Of a stretch of DNA of 64,000 nucleotides, positions 46,013 to 57,900 are shown piece after piece (the first letter of the stretch is position 1; every line of letters starts with the position of its first letter). The notes below the pieces were generated by a model. That model was not told where the DNA came from, ran no database searches, and saw only the letters and a program-made list of their open reading frames with translations. Origin of the DNA: Laburnicola sp. R22_1 (Eukaryota; Ascomycota; Dothideomycetes; Pleosporales; Didymosphaeriaceae); contig JACONQ010000018.1 in assembly GCA_014281115.1 (NCBI GenBank), positions 1,240,001 through 1,304,000 of the forward strand. Reading direction: 5' to 3'. A program made the translations under genes and the position numbers.

Positions 46013-47710
46013 ATGTCTCTCAAAGCGCTCTTCCAGGCCATACCTAGAGGAGAGCCCGCCGCCCTGCGCGCCATTGTCCTCTCCGTTCTCTTCGCCGCCA
46101 CAATTCTCTATTACATATCCACCCGCCGGCGCCGGCGCCAGCGCCTAGTCTCTGGCATCCCCATCGTGGGCGGCAGCAGCGCCAAGGCCATTGCGCAGAA
46201 CCGCAAACGCTTCTACCATGACTCCAAGGCGATGCTGCTAGAAGGCTATCGCCAGTCGGGCGGCGACTTCTACTACGTGCCGACGGCGCTGGGTGAGCGG
46301 TTGATGATTCCCGCCCGGTTCCTGGACGAGCTGAAGACGGCGCCGATGGACGAGGTTGACTTCGTAGGAACCTTCATCGAGATGTTCGAGGGCAAGTATA
46401 CCACTCTCGGGAACCGCTCGCGGCTGCACCCACGTGTCGTCAAAGTCCAATTGAATCGTCACCTTGCCGACGTCATGGTCGGCATCCAGGACGAGATCAT
46501 CGACGCCTTCAAGGACTCATTCCCGGCCTGCGACGACTGGGTCGAGGTCCCGGTCGTCGCGTGCATCACCGAGATCGTCGCTCGCGTCTCTGGTCGCATG
46601 TTTGGCGGCACCGAACTCAGCCGCAACCGTGAGTGGGTGAAGACGTCCATCGAGTTTGCCCACGACAGCTTCAACGCCGCGCAAACCCTCAAGAAGTTCC
46701 CGGGCTGGCTGAAACCCGTCGTCGCCCGCTTCCTTCCCGCCATCCGCAGAATCCGCTCGCGCTACCGTGCCGCGGAGCGTGCCGCCGTCCCGTTGTTGGA
46801 CGCCCGCGAGAAGAGTGGCGAGTCTGCATTCGACCTGTTGCACTGGATGAAGGAGCAGGGCATTGACGGCGAGAAGGACCACCGGTTCCTCGCAGGCATC
46901 CTGCTCATCGTCAGCTTCGCCGCCATCCACACCAGCGCCGCCGCGCCAAGCCAACTCATATACGATCTCTGCCAGCATCCGGAGTACGTCGAGCCGCTGC
47001 GGGCGGAGGCGCGCAAGACCATGGATAAGCACGGCAAGATCACTAAGACTGGGTTCATGCAGCTGCCGCTGCTCGACAGCATCATGAAGGAGAGCCAAAG
47101 GTTCAACCCGCTGCTTCTCAGTGAGTTTTCTCACCTCCCCCCCTTTTTTTCTCCTCAGTTTTCCTGACCATATTGGCGACGTACAGTCACCTTCGAGCGC
47201 ATCATCACCAAAGACTGGCCGCTCTCCAACGGCTTCATCCTCCCCGCCAACACGCAGATCGGCCTGCCCACCAACGCCATCGGCATGGACCCGAAGCTCT
47301 ACCCGGACCCAGAGACGTTCGATCCCTGGCGCTTCAGCAAGCTGCGCCAGACCTACCCAACCATGGAGGGCAAGGCGCAGTATGTGTCGTCGAACCAGGC
47401 AAGTCTGGCATTCGGCTACGGCCAGCACGCCTGCCCCGGGTGAGTTTTCCAATCTCTTTTATTCCGCCACCCTCCTGTGTGTATAAGAGAGAAAGAGAGA
47501 GACAAATCCGAGCTAACGGACCAAAATGGTGACAGGCGCTTCTTCGCCGCCCAGGAGATCAAGGCAATCATGGTGTACTTGCTCGATAACTACGACATGA
47601 AGTTCCCCCCTGGAGTGTCACGGCCGCCAAGCCTGCAGTTCGAGACCCAGTTCATCCCGGACCCACAGGCTAAGATCCTGTTCAAAAGGCGGACCCCGAC
47701 CAGTATGTGA
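46013..47710 (+). CDS. Cytochrome P450 monooxygenase 3
   Basis: Exons 46013-47120, 47187-47439 and 47536-47710 give 511 residues with frames closing. The N-terminal helix (IVLSVLFAATILYYIS) is followed by a run of arginines and then IPIVGG. The C-helix reads HPRVVKVQLNRHL, the I-helix VSFAAIHTS, ExxR is in MKESQRFNP, and the heme loop FGYGQHACPGRFF is interrupted by the last intron, with cysteine 452. It belongs to the same broad AxHT-type group as P450-1 but the two are well diverged, so this is not a recent tandem duplication. The I-helix has Ser-Ala where the family usually has Thr-Ser (AAIHTSAAA), a small departure at the oxygen-activation site. Confidence 0.87.
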
Positions 47711-48210
47711 CGAGTAACCTCGGTAAGATGGAGGATGGAGAATATGTTGGGAGTAGGAACGGAGCGGCGGTGCAGTGGAGCTTTTCTCTTTTCTCGTGCT
47801 CCGCGCTCGCTTAGATTTCTTGGCACCTGTCAGCCAATTACAGCACATTGTTTTCCGTATCTATTCCGAGCCAATGGAAGCGTAGCGTTGTTGACGTGGG
47901 TTTATCGTAGCGACTTCTTCTGGCCCTGACCACACCGGCGAGCGACACGAAACATGTCCCTCCATTTGAGTGCCACCATCCATCCATGTATGCAGCAAGA
48001 CGGGACGTTGTATTCCAAGAGTCGTGGAAGTCGATTCGGCAGTATGATCGGGAAATAAAGCAAAGCGTAGAGGGCGTGTTATCACTTCACCACACCTTCT
48101 CGTAAATACAGTATATTGACGCAGTTATTAGAATACGCTAATTCATAATGACAGAGTTAGGTTGCTCAGCGTCCCCTCCCCGATCGGAGGCAAACCCCAA
48201 TCCCACACAC
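47711..48210. other. Convergent gap between P450-3 and P450-4
   Basis: This 500-bp region between two 3' ends has ordinary composition. No gene is recognised. Confidence 0.5.
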
Positions 48211-49903
48211 CTACTTCCGCGGTAACACACGCACCATCAGCTTCGGCTTCTGCCATAGCGTATGCATCTCCGACTCCTTGTGCCAGTCCATCTCTGGATT
48301 GAGCAGCTCCAAGTCGTACTCGAAGTGCATTTTGACCAGGAAGGTGCGCAGCTCCATCCATCCGAGGCTGTGCAAAAAGAAAGGGGTCAGCGCCATGAAC
48401 AAGAGGGAAGACACTGGGAGTCTAAATACTCACCTCCGGCCGAGACAGGAGCGCGGGCCGTGCGAGAAGGGTTGGCTAGCCTCCAGATCGTCCGCCATGT
48501 TCTCACCAAGCCAGCGCTCGGGTCTGAAGTCCCACGGGTCGACGAAGTTGGCGCTCGACATGCTTGCGGCGAAGGGGTTGGTGGAGACAATGGTCCCGCC
48601 GGGTAGGTAGTGACCGTCGACGACGGCACCACCGACGGGCACGACGCGAGGCAGCGGAAAGGGCAGCGGTGGGTAGACGCGCATGGCCTCGAGGCAGACG
48701 GCCTTGAGGTACTTCAGACGCTGCGTCGACTCGTTGTCAATATCTGCGTACGAGGAGAAGGCGGAGCGAATTTCGTCTTGCAGCTTCTGGAGGATGTCCT
48801 TGCGCTTCTGCAGGTAGTACGTGATGCAGGACAGGGCGGTGGCGGTCGTCTCGCTGCCGGCGACCACGAAGTCGGACGCATGTGCCGCCATCTGCACCTC
48901 TGGGATACCGTACTCCTCGCGTGCGGCGATGATGTGAGACATGAAGTCCGGCTGATCGGGATTCATGGAGAGGCGGTGGCGCACCAGGTCCATCGAGTAC
49001 TGTTCATGGCGGCGCGTATCTTCAACCAGCTTGGCCAGCATGCCCCCGAAGAATGTTTTGAAGAGGAAGCCGACGGCGGGGAAGCGCTTAAAGCAGTCGG
49101 CCAGAGCGCCCATGCGCAGGGCCTTGATGACGATGGAAACCCACCTGTGCTCAGTGCCGTTGGCGACGCCGCCGAAGGACTGCCCAAAGGCCAGGCTGCC
49201 AATGATATCAAAGGTTGCCAAATTAAACCACATGACGAGGTCGATGCCGCCGGGCGCGGCGCCCTCTTCGCCCACACGCCGCACAAAGGCGTCAACGCCC
49301 TTGGCCACCAGCGCTTCCTGCTCGCGCAGGCTGCGGTCGGAGAAGGCACTCGCCAGGTACTTGGTCATGTTGCGGTGCTCGCCGATGTCGCGCACGCTGA
49401 CGATGCTGTGTGCCTCGGCCGCGAAGCTGCCACCATCGTAGAAGTTTGACTTGACGAACAGCGGGACGCCTTTGCGCGCCGCGTATATGTCGCGCCAGGA
49501 GCGGGCGCTGTTGAACGAGAGCTCATTCGGGGCCACACGCACCACCGGGCCTGCAGAAAGGGGGCGTTAGCGACTACAGTGACAGCGAGCGACCCGGGAT
49601 CTTGCCATATTTCTCATGCAGCTTGAGCATTTCATATGGCTGCCGGCCGCCAAGGAAAGTGCGTGTGAACCAAAAGTTGCTGAACTTGGCCGAGAAGGGT
49701 CCGGGAAAGCGTGAGAGCGGATGTCGCAGGACCTGGACTACGCCCCAGACGAGCCATGAAGCCAGTGCCTGCGTGAACCGAGTGTGTAGTCAGTCATCGT
49801 GCCTTTTTCCCCAAAGCGGTGCTGGGGGCTTGCTACATACCACGCTCACTAAGAGCATCAGCGGCCCTGGCATCTGGTTAGCTGTGTGTGGTTGCTCCAT
49901 CAT
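48211..49903 (-). CDS. Cytochrome P450 monooxygenase 4 (TRI11-like group)
   Basis: Four exons (49841-49903, 49606-49768, 48434-49550, 48211-48367) give 499 residues with all frames closing. The second intron uses a GC donor (G|GCAAGA), needed to join LHEKY to GPVVRVAPNELSF. The anchor helix spans the first intron (MLLVSV | ALASWLVWGVV) and leads to the HPLSRFPGPF hinge. The I-helix is VVAGSETTA, ExxR is in LEAMRVYPP, and the heme loop FSHGPRSCLGRSLGWME has cysteine 444. Its overall pattern resembles the isotrichodermin C-15 hydroxylase-like fungal P450s. It is convergent with P450-3. Confidence 0.86.
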
Positions 49904-51065
49904 GCTGGCTACTACCTATGGTACTGCAGAAATGGCTTGCATGGGGAAGCGCATCGCAGCATGCTGATATGGTAGCGGGGCGGCTCTCGGACAGCCTGGC
50001 ACTGTCGCCGCCTCGGACCCGACCCAAAACGAAGGCTACTGATAGATAATTACAGTTGGGAGCAACCGAGACGAATTGGGATGGCCCGAGAGGCCACTTG
50101 CACTAGTCAAATCACGTGAGTACAAACTGGGGCCCGCCCTTAGCTGAGTATACAAGGACGTCATGAGTATCCTCTATTGATTAAGTGGACTACAAAGAAG
50201 GATTTCCTATTACTACCAAGGGAAACACTATCAGTACTGGAGGTATTGTTGTTGAAGGCAAGGGGGGCACCAGAGGCACGTGGCAGTAGCTCGGGACAGT
50301 CTTTCTCTGGCACGAGTACGGATTAGGCCGCTTCTACTCTACTTTTGGCCTTAGTCTACCTCCAAGATGTACGTCGACTACCTAGTACATTACAGAAGAC
50401 ATCCCGCCACTGCTATCCTCAACGCCATAACCGCTCCTCTACCTCCCTCTACCGCGCGCATCTCTCCACACCTGTATCGTAGCCGACAGCCTTGGGGGCT
50501 GTCGAGAAGTTCATCATCGCGCCGGAGCGATACATCGGAAACGCGCTCGGCACCGAGACTGGCTGCTCTGGGCGCCCGGAGACGGCGAAGTTTGCCTCAA
50601 GCTCAAAGAGATCCTCGACAAAGCTAAGCGGGAGATGGCGAGCAATCAGGTTGATAATATGGTTTGCGCAGCGCAGGCGATGCTCCGGTGTCAAAATCGA
50701 ACTCATTTAAGCTCGTCTAAGCTCGTCTAAGCTTAGGCTGGGCATGGTCTTGACAGAAAACATCCTACTGTATATATTTCTCTTCTCTATAACTTTAGGT
50801 TTGTTCTTAGAAGTATTACTAGTCTCACTAGTAGGACTATACCAATTATCACATCAGCAGCTAGTATGGTATAATTGACCTCTATACTATACCAGACCAC
50901 TCCGATCACTGCCGTCTGAGATGAATCACGTAAGAACAGACACATTCGCTAGGACCATACTAAGATGTAGCTGGATTGCTACAACTCTACCTTCAAGAGA
51001 CACACAAGCTCCACACTTGGGTCTCTTCTCTTCTCGGGAGCTGCACGATCGATACGATACGAATC
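49904..51065. other. Intergenic between P450-4 and the acyltransferase
   Basis: This region of 1.16 kb contains the P450-4 promoter on the left and the acyltransferase 3' end on the right. A small minus-strand ORF is listed separately. Near 50,705-50,735 AAGCTCGTCT is repeated in tandem. The stretch 50,750-50,900 is more AT-rich. Confidence 0.5.
50449..50706 (-). CDS. Hypothetical 85-residue ORF
   Basis: An open frame from ATG 50706 encodes a fairly ordered-looking peptide (LRCANHIINLIARHLPLSF, then FELEANFAVSG). Its amino-acid composition is protein-like, and it could be a small gene, a first exon or a remnant of a lost cluster gene. No family is recognised and no clear splice continuation was found. 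Confidence 0.3.
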   Translation of the reverse strand: MSSILTPEHRLRCANHIINLIARHLPLSFVEDLFELEANFAVSGRPEQPVSVPSAFPMYRSGAMMNFSTAPKAVGYDTGVERCAR

Positions 51066-52580
51066 TCAATCTCCCGTGTATCTCCTCAACTCGGGGTCGA
51101 GCAGCAGCTTGTCCATGGCCTCAACCGTAAGGCACACCTGTACATCCACGCCGCTGTCAGCCCAATGCTCCGACAGCTGCTGTACGTCCTCCTCCGGCGG
51201 CGCCTCCATTACCTGCACAAGTCCATCCATGCGTGGCATCGTCGCGTACGCCAGCCGCGGGGTCCCTGTGCCGAAATCGATCTCGTACAGGCGCGTGTGG
51301 ATCCACGAGGTGACGAGCAGGTGCCTGCGGCCGAGAAAGGCCTGCCAGATGCGTTGGGGGCTCTGCGCTAGCATCAGCTCGTGCAAGTGGCCTGCCACCG
51401 CGGGCGGCGCGAAGGCGGCGACTGTTTCGCGCAGCAGCCGCGCGGCTCGGCCCGCAGTTGCGATGTCACGCGCAGGCGCGGTTGCCGCTGCCATGACTAA
51501 CGGCGACCCGACAAAGCGGTCGGGCAGTGGGGGTTCCACTCGCGGCCGCACGCCCAGCGCGTAGTTCAGCGTCACCACGGCGGTGCTGTCAGTTTGGCCG
51601 CGCGCATGGATGATGCGCGCCCAGAGATGGCCGAGTAGCGCGTCTAACCGGCTGATGCGGGCGCCGCCGGCGCTCTCCGTGGCAGCCTGCCAGAGGCGCC
51701 GCAGCTCGTCACGGTGGAAGCGCAGCACATAGTGCGCAACGGGCGCGGCCAGGTTCCAGTCAGCCCAGGGCATGGGGGTACCCGCGGGATCAAGCGGCCC
51801 GCCGTCTTGCAGCTCTGCGGGTGGGTTGTGGGGTGGTAGCGGGCTGTCTGCGTTCGAGACCCACCAATCGAACCGGTCAAAGGGGAGGGCGGGAGCATGC
51901 GGCGGAGCGGGCTTGGCGCGCGAGTCAAGCAGTGCCGGCTCAAACAGCGGGCCGGGGGGGCGGGGCGGAAGCCCCCGCGCAACGGCTGCCCAGTCAGCGA
52001 GAAAGTGCGAGAGCGTGTGGGCATCAGCCAGCGGGTGCGCTAGGCGCACGCCCACGGCCAACCCGCCGCACGAGAACGACGTCACCTGGGCCAGTAGCGC
52101 TGGGTTCGAGGCCGTGTTGCTGCCGGCAGCAAAGGGCGCGGCCAGCGGCGTTTGCGGCACCAGCTGGGCGGCGGGAAAGCTGGACGGGTCCCATGCGTGG
52201 TCGTCAGTTGGCGAGTAGGCGGGAACGGCGTCTACCACGGCTATGTCGCAGCTCGCCTCGACAAAGCCCACTCCTGGGTCGTCAGCGCGTCCCCAGGTCA
52301 GTGTCAGCCGGCCATGTCGACGTGCGCTAGCGTCGAAAGGCAGACAGTGTAGACGGCCGGTCCACTGCGGGTAGGCATCCAGGACGTGCCGCAAGGCGTC
52401 GCGCAGCGCCTCAGGCTTCAGAGCCGGCGCATTGAAGGCCAGCACCGTCTCGGTGGGCGTAAAGTTGGCGACGGTGGCATCAAGAATGGAGAGCGGTGCG
52501 GTGCGTTCCTCGGCAGGGCGCGAGGCCGGGAAGATGCGCGACTCGGTGATGACAGAAACAGTTGCGGCCGAGGACGACAT
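51066..52580 (-). CDS. BAHD-family acyltransferase
   Basis: A single exon gives 504 residues. The HxxxD catalytic motif is present as HPLAD at about residue 182, in VGVRLAHPLADAHTLSHFL, the usual place. The second family motif, normally DFGWG, reads DFGTG (IDFGTGTP, about residue 433). Other features fit the PF02458 transferase family: FNAPALKPEALRDAL and YPQWTGRLH near the N-terminus. Such enzymes move an acyl group from acyl-CoA to a hydroxyl or amine of a secondary metabolite in the cytosol; fungal relatives include trichothecene 3-O-acetyltransferase. Next to four P450s it is a natural acceptor-acylating step. Very GC-rich coding; its promoter borders directly on the RIP block that starts about 150 bp upstream. 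Confidence 0.85.
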   Translation of the reverse strand: MSSSAATVSVITESRIFPASRPAEERTAPLSILDATVANFTPTETVLAFNAPALKPEALRDALRHVLDAYPQWTGRLHCLPFDASARRHGRLTLTWGRADDPGVGFVEASCDIAVVDAVPAYSPTDDHAWDPSSFPAAQLVPQTPLAAPFAAGSNTASNPALLAQVTSFSCGGLAVGVRLAHPLADAHTLSHFLADWAAVARGLPPRPPGPLFEPALLDSRAKPAPPHAPALPFDRFDWWVSNADSPLPPHNPPAELQDGGPLDPAGTPMPWADWNLAAPVAHYVLRFHRDELRRLWQAATESAGGARISRLDALLGHLWARIIHARGQTDSTAVVTLNYALGVRPRVEPPLPDRFVGSPLVMAAATAPARDIATAGRAARLLRETVAAFAPPAVAGHLHELMLAQSPQRIWQAFLGRRHLLVTSWIHTRLYEIDFGTGTPRLAYATMPRMDGLVQVMEAPPEEDVQQLSEHWADSGVDVQVCLTVEAMDKLLLDPELRRYTGD

Positions 52581-53559
52581 CAGCGGGGTATCGGGGGCTT
52601 GCAGAGAGACATGTGCTTATCCTGCATATCTATAGGTGGCTGTTTTCGTTCGGCATATGGCTAAAGCGGGCATTCCGAACACCGGTTCTACAAAACTGGC
52701 GTGCCGCTTCTCTACTACAAGTTACGTGTGATGTAACTAAATCCTATATTATAAAACTAGTGTAGACTTTTTATATATATATAGATAAAGTTTCTATATA
52801 GTAAAGCTAAATTCTATATTATAAATTTAATATAGGCACTTTAGATTAAAATATAAAAATAGCTAAAAGAAAAATATATATATTTACTAATTAATTAGTA
52901 TTATATAAGTAGTATGGTCGCATTGTTTATTTAGTGTTAATTACCCTTTTTAGCCCCCTTTTTTAAATTTAAGCCTGTGTAGATTGGGATAGAAAGGCCA
53001 CTCTAGTCTAGCGCCTAAAAATACAGTCTACTCCTAGTCTCCTTTACTAACGCAATAATAGTTTATATATAAACTACGCACTTATTTCTATTATATATAA
53101 GCGCTCTAATAGCTATTAAATTTACTTAAAGTATATATAGTAAACTAAGCTTTATTATTACTATTATTAGCAATTATACTACTTATGCGTTACACTTATC
53201 TAACACTATAATAACTATAAAAATCTAATATATTTATATAACACTCTTCTTTCCTAGTAACTTATTAATAAATACCTTTATTTTCTTTTTACTATCTTTA
53301 ATTCTATCTTTATTTATTTCTTCTCTAATATATAGTAATATAAAGTATTATAGGTATAGTAGAAAGTCTTTATATCTATTATTATACCTATAGTTACTAA
53401 TCTATTACTAGCCTAACTAGTATACTAGGACTACCTTATATAAGATAAGGTATACCTTCTACTTTCTATTAATAATACTCTAGACAGAGTAGTATTCTAG
53501 TATAGATCTAGCAACTTTAAGTAGACAGATAATTAGAGCGTACTTTTAGGCAGCGTTAA

Positions 53560-53908
53560 TAGCAGCTATAATAGTTCTATGCTAGTCTTCCTACTAAGCA
53601 CACTCTATTACCTTTCTTTTATACCCTATTTTTCTCTATCTATACCTTTTACCTTTTTAAAGGCGCCTTTTCTAGTTAGTATTAGTGTATAGCTAGTGTA
53701 GGCCTATACTCTATACTGCTCTCTATATAAAAAAGGACCCCCTATATCTCTTTCTTATCCACTATTTTAAAATAGTATTAATTTAACTAGCTCTTTTAAC
53801 TATTCTAGCTATTTTTAATAGGTTAGCCCTATAAGGCTATATACTACCTTTTTATTATTTTAAGATTAATCCTTTTATTTAGCTATAGATGGTAATATAA
53901 CTAGGCTA
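53560..53908 (-). repeat. Island-flanking repeat R, right copy
   Basis: Reverse complement of 11,247-11,590, with shared landmarks TAATAGGTTAGCCCTATAAG, GTATTAATTTAACTAGCTCT and GGCGCCTTTTCTAGTTAG. Together the two copies enclose the 42-kb gene island as inverted repeats. Differences between copies are mostly of RIP type. Confidence 0.75.
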
Positions 53909-54911
53909 GTAAATAGGTTCGGGGTATCCAGCTTAGGTATAGGGTTAGGTTGGGGTTGTATAGACTCTAGGTATAGGTTAGATTAGGTCGCATAGACTTC
54001 TAGGTATAGGTTAGGTTAGAGTACCTATTAGAGTTGCGTAACTTATATTATATAAAATTAATAGTAATAAGATTAGTAACTTTAGTTACTCTCTAAAGAT
54101 ATATAAAAAAAAGATCTAAGTAAAAGTAAAATTAACGCTATTTTACTATTAACACGTATATTTATTATATCTTATTATTACTAACACTATAGTAGCGCTA
54201 AGGCCTTAACTACTTTTGTAGTAGCTACCCCTAGTAGAAAGGAGTTAGTAGCTTACTATCTAAAATCTTAGAATCTTATATAGTTTTAATAGTCTTCTTA
54301 TTAGCTAGCAGCTTATATAAATTATCCCTCGTATCTAATAGCGCTGTATTCCCTAAATTATCCTCCCTATATTAGAATCTAATAACTTTGTAGATTGCTT
54401 ATTAGCTATTATAAACTTAACTATTATAACCTTTTAAATTGTTTAAGCAGCAAGATTATGTCTTAAATTTCTAATTATATCTCTACTAGTGTTAAAGATG
54501 CGCTTAATACTTATTTATAAAATCTATACTACTAGAATATTCTTTATAACTTATATAAGTTAGGGGTAAGATGTTTAATAAACTTTCTACTACGCTAGTA
54601 TATTAAACCTATTACCCTTTTTAACTATAGGAGTACTTAGGTATATTTCTCCTTCTATCTAAGTTAGGCCTAAGTTATAATTAATATCTAGCGTAGCTAA
54701 ACTTTAGCTAGAGGTAAAGAGGCTACTAGACTATAAACTAGGTAGTAAAGGAGGCTTTTAAAACTATTTACTACCTTATAACTATCTTAGGTTAGTATTT
54801 AAGACTAGAGTAAGGTCTCTAGCTATTAGGCTATTATAGTAATTAAGGTACTCTAGGAACTATTAATAGTATATATACTTATTCTAGATCTTCTATATCT
54901 TATTCTATATA

Positions 54912-57900
54912 ACTATTAGTATATATCTATAATAAATAACTATAATTATATTATCTTATACGCTGTAAGCTTTTATAAAGGATATAATATTATTATATAG
55001 TTAAATAAGAAACTTTTCTCTCTACCTATTCTTAAGTAATACTTGCGTAACTTTTCTTATCCTATCTTAGCTACAGCCTATATAGTTTCTAGCTATCTAA
55101 TATTATTTAACTTTTTAATAAGCTTATTATTTATTTTATCTAGGAAATTAAAGAGCTAGTTATACATAAGCTAGATGTATAGAATCTAGGATTTTTAGTT
55201 CTTACATAGAAAGCTTATAGTCTCCTTAAACTTTTAGAGTATAGAGGTAATTAACTTAAGATACAACTATACTAGGGCTAATAGTTAAAGTTTCTTATGG
55301 TCTTTAAAGTCTTCCTCTATAGTATTACTATAAGTAGAAGCGTTTAATTTTCTAGTTATCTTTATTATAATCTTCTTCTCTAGCTATATATTAATATTTG
55401 TGTAAAGCTTTAGTACGCGCTTATATATATTATACATAGAGTTCTATCTTATTTAAATATCTTAAATTATAGATAATTACTTCTTTAGTAGTATATTACT
55501 CTGCATTCTAAGAAATTACTTAAATTATTATAGTAACTAGTTAATTATAATGTAAATAGCACAGAGCTACGTGCTAGTTAGTCTATAATAACTTTATATA
55601 ATAACTTTCTATAATAATAGCTAACATACCTTATAAAGAGAATTTAGAATAAATATCTACGCCTAAATTTTATTTATATATCGCCGCTATAGTGTCTCTC
55701 TAGAGTTAAGATTAATAGGCGCTAATAACTTAAACTATTAGATAATATCTTAAACTATAAAGTTAATACTATAAATAAGATATAGAATTTTTTTAGTTTT
55801 AGATAATATTCTTCTTTAATAGTTTGTATTAGACACTCTAAGCTAGGGTGCTATTATTACTAGTATTATTATATATAATTGCTAGGAGCTTCTGCGCAGT
55901 TCCTATATTTTTAAGAATCTATAGTACCTCTAATACTATTAATACTCTAGTATAGCTGCTATATATTAGTATAAAGTTAAGCAGCTTCTTCTTAAGCTAC
56001 TAAGCGTTATTAATATAATAACTATTAATAGCTAGAAAGCTAAGATAATTAGCCGCAGACCACACATTAAGCAAGATAGAGAGTTTAGTTGCCCTACTAA
56101 TATTACTAAGAATAACTACCTTAGTAGTGTTAAATTTATTTAGAAATATCTAGTAGAACCTATATTAGCTAGTTATTGCAGTATTAGGCCTAAGGAAATA
56201 GAGAAAGCGTTAAAAGAATAGTTGCTCTACTATTTAGAAGAACTAGTTATTATTAATTACTACTTATATAAGTTTAGTTTTAAATATCTATAAAGAGTAT
56301 ATAGAATATAAAATAGCTATTTGCTTTGTTTTATACTAAGGAGTAAAAGTTCTTTTATAAATAGGCTTATCCTACTACGTATATGCTTGAAATTTTATAT
56401 AGTTAATAAAGTGCTTAGTACTAATTAGCTAGGTACTAGTAGAGATAACACTTAGGTATGATAGTGCATAGCTATAGTTAAGACAGAATATATATAGATA
56501 ACTAAAGGAGTATTATACACCCTTCTAAAATATAGTCTAGATAATACCTATATAAAGGTAAGAGTTTTAGTGTAAGTTATAGGTTTATTTATCTTTAGCC
56601 TATTAAGTATTAGACTACTACGCGTCCTATATAGCAAATATCTTTTTTTCTATCTCTAACTCTTAAAAGTCTAAAGGGGGATGTTAGATAAGACAAACTG
56701 TTCTACTTTCTAACCTATTAGTCTATAGGGCTAGAATTCTATATTTAAGAAAAGTATCTACTTTCTAACCTACTAGTTTATTAATATAGGGCTGTATATT
56801 AAATCCTAGGATAGGTGTAGCACTTAATATAGTACTTAAGAATATTAGTATAATAAAAAATAATAATAACGAGTTAAATAGTTATTAGAGAGAATAGTAG
56901 TTTAAGAAGAGAATAGGACAAACTAAATTCTATAATATTAACTATAGTAGTGTTTAACTAAAATTAAAGTTAGCTAGAAATAGTATATAGCGCATAGTGT
57001 ACTAATAAAAAGTTAGTTTTAAATCTAAACTAGTATATAGCCCTTTATTATAGAGTTAGTTTTAGGTAGTAATTAGCTTATTACTATACTACTATAGGCA
57101 GCATTCTTAGCAACTAGTATATAATTATTAGCTATAATAATTAGCTATAGCAAAACTATAACTCTAGCTTATTTTATTCTATGCGCTAATTATTGTCTAA
57201 AACCCTCTTAGCACCTAAGCCCCCCGTATTATCTAAAACCCCGTTATTATCTAAAACCCCCTTAGCACCTAAACCCTTCTTATTATCTAAACCCCTCTTA
57301 GTACCTAAGCCTCTAAAGTCTAAGAAACCCTTAAAGTCTATATTCTTATCTATAATATTAGAGTTGTACCTATCTAGTAGCTTCTAGAAATAAGCCTTAA
57401 GCTCCTCCCTATTATTCTGAATTTCCTCTTTATACTCTTTATTATTATCCTCCTTAATATATGCCTTATTACTATTAAATATACTATCTTTACTATAGTT
57501 AATAAGGTTAGTAAGAGGACTAGACTTATAGTAACTAATAATTATTAGTAAAAGTGTGTAATAAATAAGTATAATAAACTTATAACTATTTCTTATTAAT
57601 AACTATTGCTAGCTTCTTAGTAGTTAGACCTATATTACTTACGCTATTACAAAAGTCCTTTTACTTTTTCTTATTAGCCTTACTTTTAAAACTATTAGCC
57701 TTAAGCTTTTTTAGGCCTACCTTATAAATATTACGCAAAAGCTTTTTATATATACTACTATAACTAAAGATTTATTTACCTATATAACTCTATAGTATAG
57801 AAGGGCATTTCTCCTTACTAGTGGCAATTCTACGCTTAGCTAGGGCTGCTTAGTAGACCCTTAGATTAACTTTATTCTTAATCTTATCCTACTTCTTATG

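Noticed and set aside
46517..47452. Long minus-strand open frame (311 codons) inside P450-3
   Set aside because: It is an antisense shadow of a GC-rich coding region; the plus strand encodes a clear P450.
57193..57387. Open frame with Lys/Pro/Leu-rich repeats
   Set aside because: It comes from a tandem array inside a RIP-degraded hAT relic and its mirror copy at about 61,000-61,240 is not open in the same way; not a gene.
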